DNA of 64,000 nt from DATNPX01 sp036702975 (lineage in GTDB: Bacteria > Cyanobacteriota > Vampirovibrionia > Obscuribacterales > Obscuribacteraceae): positions 62,001 to 126,000 of the forward strand of contig DATNPX010000049.1 of assembly GCA_036702975.1 (NCBI GenBank). The letters run 5' to 3'. A program made the position numbers and the translations under genes. A model generated the notes under the pieces. It saw only the letters and a program-made list of their open reading frames with translations. It did no database searches and had not been told where the DNA came from. Below are positions 60,163 to 64,000 of the stretch, one piece after another; positions within the stretch are counted from its first letter, which is position 1; the number at the start of each line of letters is the position of its first letter.

Positions 60163-63100
60163 ATGGTCAGCAGCCAAAATAAGCAAGAGACGTTTGAATT
60201 CATCAATTACACAGTAGACAAGAAAAAGCTCGGCGCTCTTTTGTCTCAAGTGTATGAGAAATACGGCACGGCAAAAACCGCAGAACTAGCTAACTCGCTC
60301 AAGGATCTGGGCTTTCACTATGCCACCAGAGCCGGTGTAACCATCTCCATCGACGACCTCGATGTGCCGGATGCGAAGAAGGGACTTATCTCGGCCGCCG
60401 AGAAAGAGATCGAAGCAGCACAACGTCGCTACGAACGCGGCGAAATCACAGAAGTTGAGCGCTATAACAAGGTTATCGACACCTGGTCTGCTACCACTGA
60501 CCAGTTGACCAAGGAAGTGGTCGACAACTTCGACCGTTTGAATCCTGTGTACATGATGGCGTTCTCCGGAGCTCGCGGTAACATCTCGCAAGTTCGTCAG
60601 CTCGTCGGAATGCGCGGCTTGATGGCTGACTCTCAAGGTCAGATCATCGACTTGCCGATTAAAGCAAACTTCCGCGAAGGCTTGAACGTAACCGAGTACA
60701 TCATCTCCTCATACGGCGCCCGTAAGGGTCTTGTAGATACAGCCTTGAAGACAGCCGACTCTGGTTATCTGACCAGACGTCTCGTCGACGTTGCTCAAGA
60801 CGTTATCGTGCGTGACACTGATTGCAAAACCAGCCGCGGTATCTCCATGCAAGCAATCATGGAAGGCGACAAGGCGATGGTGCCTCTCTCCGAGCGCATT
60901 TATGGACGCAGCGCTTCCGAAGATGTCGTCAATCCAGAGACTGGCGAAGTGCTCGTTCGCGCAGGTGAACTGCTGCACAGAACAATCGCGCAGAAGCTTG
61001 AGAAATCACTGCCTAAGACCACTGCAGTCAAAGTGCGTTCGCCACTCACTTGCGACAGCCAATACGGCGTCTGCCAGAAGTGCTATGGCTGGTCTTTGAC
61101 CAACAACCGCCTGGTCGACACCGGTGAAGCTATCGGTATTATCGCCGCGCAGTCAATCGGTGAGCCGGGTACACAGCTGACAATGAGAACGTTCCACACA
61201 GGCGGCGCCGTCGCTGGTGGAAGCAGCCGTGCCCAGTTGAAGTCACCGGCAAATGGCGAACTGACATTCAAGATAGCCTCACGTTCAGTGCGTACAGGTT
61301 ACGGGGACGTCGTCGAACAAACGACCAAAGACGGTCAACTGAAAGTGACAGCCGGTTCGAAAGAACACACACTAAACGTGCCGGTTGGAGCTTTGATTTT
61401 GATCAAGTCCGGTTCGGAAGTGACAGCTGGACAAGTTTTGGCTGAGTACGACCCACCTGGCGCCAAGAAGAACTTGACCGAGCGCGCCACTAAAGATATT
61501 ACCGCCGATATCTCAGGTCGTATTATGTTCCACGGCTTCCAAGCTGATGAAAAGCGCGACAGACAGGGGAATATCTCCCGCACTGCCAACCGTGCCGGTA
61601 TCATCTGGGTATTGGAAGGTGACGTATACAACTTGCCGTCAGGCGCGCATGTCGTCGTCAAAGACGGACAAGATGTGGTGCCGAACGACGTTCTCGCCGA
61701 AATCACAATCAACACCGAATATGGTGGCGAAGTGCGCTTCGGTCCGGAAATCGAAACAGAGCCCCTCAAAGGCAAGAAGAACGCTAATCTCTCCCGCCTC
61801 GTAAAAGGCAAAGAGTTGAACATCGTTATCTCATCTGTCGGTGCCGGCAACGCCAAGCTTGAACAATCCAAGCAAGGCAATATCTGGCGCTGCACAAAGC
61901 ACAAAGAAGCCTACACGATCAAGGTCGTCAACGAAGAGATTGTCGAAAACGGCAAGATCGTCGCCGAACTGGTCGATGATGGCACCAACGTCGTCGCCTC
62001 AGGCGGTGAAATCATTTACGACGGTGTTGAAATCGATGACCGCCGCGTCGTCACCAAAGCTGGTCGCATTCTCTTCGTTCCAGAAGAAGTGCACTTCATC
62101 TCGAAAGATATCAGCTTGAAGATGTGCGAATCAGGCGACACTGTAACTGCCGGACAGGAAGTCGTAAAAGACGTCTTCGCCCACATGGAAGGTATCGTCG
62201 AAATCGTTGCCGACAACGACATCATTCACGAAGTGATCGTCCGCCCAGGCGAACTGTTCAACATCAACGATCCTTCAGATGTGAAAGTTCCGGAAGGACA
62301 GATCGTCGAACCAGGCACCGAAATCATCGAAGGTCACAAGTTCAAAGATCGCAAGATCGTCAACATTCTCGAGAAAGAAGACGGCAACATCCAAGTGCTC
62401 GTGCGTCCGATCGAAGAATATTGGATCGAGCCGAAAGACACGAAGTTCAAACACAAAGCGACAGACGACAAGATCAGCTTGCGTTCCGTCACTCAGCTCT
62501 TGTTCCGCGACCGCGAAAAAGTTCGCAACCTGCAAGGCGCACAGTTGACCAGAACCTCCCTGGTTCTCCAAATGCAAGGTCAATTGATGGGACTCAAGGG
62601 TATCGTCGAAATCGGCGAAGAAGAAATGAACATCGTCGTACAGGAAAACATCCTGTTGCGTCGTGAGCATGACCTCAACGTCACACTGCTTTCAGTGCAG
62701 AACGGAGACATTGTCCCAGCCAAGTCTGGTGTCGCCACCACCCAGGTGCTGACCAAAGACGCAGCTCGCGTGCAACTGTCGAAGTCTGACGAACGTCGTA
62801 TTTTGTTGATCACAGAAGAACAACAAATCGTGCACAAGGCAAAGGGCGCTGTTACCTGCAAGGAAGGCGACCTGCTCAAGAACTCCGACCCTATTTCGAA
62901 GAGTTCAACAGCTACGCACTCCGGTCAAGTCACCGCCATTGATGGCAGTGAAGTGACTCTCAGAAAGGGCAGACCTTATCTGATTTCAGGTAATACACAA
63001 CTGCAAAGCGAAGACGGAGCACTGGTGCAACGCGGCGACTTGCTCGCAACACTCGTGTTCGAACGCCAGAAAACAGGGGACATCGTTCAGGGTCTTCCGC

Positions 63101-63855
63101 GCGTTGAAGAACTGCTTGAAGCTCGTAAACCGAAAGAGTCGGCGATCCTCGCCGAACGTGTCGGCCGTGCCCGCATTCAACGTGAAGACGATCAAACAAG
63201 GCTGTTCCTCGTCTACGGCGAAGGCGCCGAAGAAGAGATCATCATTCCCTCCGGACTCAACGTCATCGTCGAAGATGGTGAAGAGATCACACTCGGTAAG
63301 ACTCTCACCGACGGACCACCCAACCCGCACGATATTGTTCGCTTGAGAGGCATCGAAGCTGCTCAGAAATACTTGGTCGACGAAGTACAGTCTGTGTACC
63401 GTTCGCAAGGTGTGGAAATCGCCGACAAACACATCGAAGTCATCGTTCGTCAAATGACCCGCAAGGTCCGTGTTGACGAGCCGGGCGATACGATCATGTT
63501 GCCAGGCGAACTGCTCGAGCGTTTCTACCTCGACCAAGAGGGCGAAAAGAGCCGCCAAGCTGGCACACGCGAAGCCACATACACAGCGGTTTTGCTCGGT
63601 ATCACCAAAGCCAGCTTGAACACAGAAAGCTTCATCTCTGCCGCTTCATTCCAAGAAACGACCAGAATCTTGACCGAAGCAGCTGTGGAAGGAAAGAAAG
63701 ACTGGTTGCGCGGACTGAAGGAAAACGTGATCATCGGCCGCTTGATCCCAGCCGGTACCGGCTTCCAGGGTCACACCATGCCGCAGGAGGAGGAAGAGGA
63801 AGAGGAAGATATCTATCCGCCAATCGGTGAAGGTAGCTTCAACGTTCCGGCTTAG
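60163..63855 (+). CDS. rpoC2: RNA polymerase beta-prime C-terminal part (RpoC2) with giant SI3
   Basis: A 1230-residue protein. Residues 1-348 cover the bridge-helix and first trigger-loop half (AFSGARGNISQVRQLVGMRG; second zinc site with DTDCKTSRG and CDSQYGVCQKC; GEAIGIIAAQSIGEPGTQLT). About residues 350-975 are an insertion of repeated sandwich-barrel (SBHM) segments, the SI3 of cyanobacteria, far larger than E. coli's 188 residues. The sequence then resumes at GLPRVEELLEARKPKE and the clamp end. Gap from rpoC1 is 93 bases. The C-terminus is acidic (EEEEEEED). Confidence 0.98.
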   Translation: MVSSQNKQETFEFINYTVDKKKLGALLSQVYEKYGTAKTAELANSLKDLGFHYATRAGVTISIDDLDVPDAKKGLISAAEKEIEAAQRRYERGEITEVERYNKVIDTWSATTDQLTKEVVDNFDRLNPVYMMAFSGARGNISQVRQLVGMRGLMADSQGQIIDLPIKANFREGLNVTEYIISSYGARKGLVDTALKTADSGYLTRRLVDVAQDVIVRDTDCKTSRGISMQAIMEGDKAMVPLSERIYGRSASEDVVNPETGEVLVRAGELLHRTIAQKLEKSLPKTTAVKVRSPLTCDSQYGVCQKCYGWSLTNNRLVDTGEAIGIIAAQSIGEPGTQLTMRTFHTGGAVAGGSSRAQLKSPANGELTFKIASRSVRTGYGDVVEQTTKDGQLKVTAGSKEHTLNVPVGALILIKSGSEVTAGQVLAEYDPPGAKKNLTERATKDITADISGRIMFHGFQADEKRDRQGNISRTANRAGIIWVLEGDVYNLPSGAHVVVKDGQDVVPNDVLAEITINTEYGGEVRFGPEIETEPLKGKKNANLSRLVKGKELNIVISSVGAGNAKLEQSKQGNIWRCTKHKEAYTIKVVNEEIVENGKIVAELVDDGTNVVASGGEIIYDGVEIDDRRVVTKAGRILFVPEEVHFISKDISLKMCESGDTVTAGQEVVKDVFAHMEGIVEIVADNDIIHEVIVRPGELFNINDPSDVKVPEGQIVEPGTEIIEGHKFKDRKIVNILEKEDGNIQVLVRPIEEYWIEPKDTKFKHKATDDKISLRSVTQLLFRDREKVRNLQGAQLTRTSLVLQMQGQLMGLKGIVEIGEEEMNIVVQENILLRREHDLNVTLLSVQNGDIVPAKSGVATTQVLTKDAARVQLSKSDERRILLITEEQQIVHKAKGAVTCKEGDLLKNSDPISKSSTATHSGQVTAIDGSEVTLRKGRPYLISGNTQLQSEDGALVQRGDLLATLVFERQKTGDIVQGLPRVEELLEARKPKESAILAERVGRARIQREDDQTRLFLVYGEGAEEEIIIPSGLNVIVEDGEEITLGKTLTDGPPNPHDIVRLRGIEAAQKYLVDEVQSVYRSQGVEIADKHIEVIVRQMTRKVRVDEPGDTIMLPGELLERFYLDQEGEKSRQAGTREATYTAVLLGITKASLNTESFISAASFQETTRILTEAAVEGKKDWLRGLKENVIIGRLIPAGTGFQGHTMPQEEEEEEEDIYPPIGEGSFNVPA

Positions 63856-63884
63856 TCCTGAAGTCCTGACCGCCAATAAAACGA

Positions 63885-63919
63885 GAAGAGCCTGCTTTAT
63901 GTGCAGGCTCTTCTTTTTC
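63885..63919 (+). terminator. Terminator of the rpoB-rpoC1-rpoC2 operon
   Basis: AGAAGAGCCTGC and GCAGGCTCTTCT around a TTTATGT loop, followed by TTTTC: a strong intrinsic terminator starting 30 bases after rpoC2. Confidence 0.9.
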
Positions 63920-64000
63920 AAAGCTCTCTCAAATATTGCCTGATTTGGTCTAAGATTTGACACGCTGAGGCGCTAGCACTAAGTCTGTACCCAGGATCTG

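Overview
The window looks like a chromosome segment from a non-photosynthetic member of the cyanobacterial lineage (Melainabacteria/Vampirovibrionia, perhaps Obscuribacterales). The main evidence is the RNA polymerase operon at the right end: rpoB, then a beta-prime subunit split into rpoC1 and rpoC2, with an insertion of about 625 residues in the RpoC2 trigger loop. This is the cyanobacterial arrangement. No photosynthesis gene is visible. The taxon is an inference; no 16S gene is present.

Positions 1-11,700 are host chromosome. They hold secreted or lipid-linked proteins of unknown role, a TPR-CHAT protease-like protein, a Spy/CpxP-like periplasmic protein, a histidine phosphatase and class II aldolase pair, a zinc-ribbon/SH3 membrane protein, an sce7726-type nuclease-like protein and a DUF4388/DUF4384-type protein. 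They end at a tRNA-Pro(TGG) gene.

Positions 11,920-32,425 are a 20.5-kb integrative element inserted at the 3' part of tRNA-Pro, bounded by a perfect 45-bp direct repeat. A P4-like integrase sits at the right end next to a helix-turn-helix excisionase candidate. A replication module (DUF3987 helicase-like protein plus an archaeo-eukaryotic-type primase) carries iteron-like repeats. Other cargo includes an Abi/HEPN-type protein, a serine resolvase, a second tyrosine recombinase, several tiny membrane proteins, a papain/transglutaminase-like protein, a three-gene block resembling phage internal-virion (ejection) proteins, and a dGTPase-like HD hydrolase coupled to a small helix-turn-helix protein. 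No capsid, portal or terminase gene was recognised, so it resembles a satellite or a defence/replication island more than a complete prophage.

The DNA just right of the element (32,426-32,540) resembles the element's own left end: a hairpin terminator followed by paired arm-like repeats at nearly the same spacing. This suggests tandem integration, with remnants of an older related element that may include the hipBA toxin-antitoxin operon. hipBA carries three CCCG-NN-CGGG palindromes spaced exactly 60 bp apart.

Positions 34,900-53,500 return to host-like genes: lipoproteins, beta-rich paralogues, TPR and secreted proteins, a pseudouridine synthase, a tyrosine phosphatase, a PAP2 phosphatase, a MarR-GNAT fusion, a nupC-cstA uptake operon, PBP1A, DoxX, an AbiEi-like orphan and a Xer recombinase. 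A selenocysteine tRNA (selC) lies between xer and rpoB. The RNA polymerase operon, with a near-consensus promoter and a terminal hairpin, closes the window.
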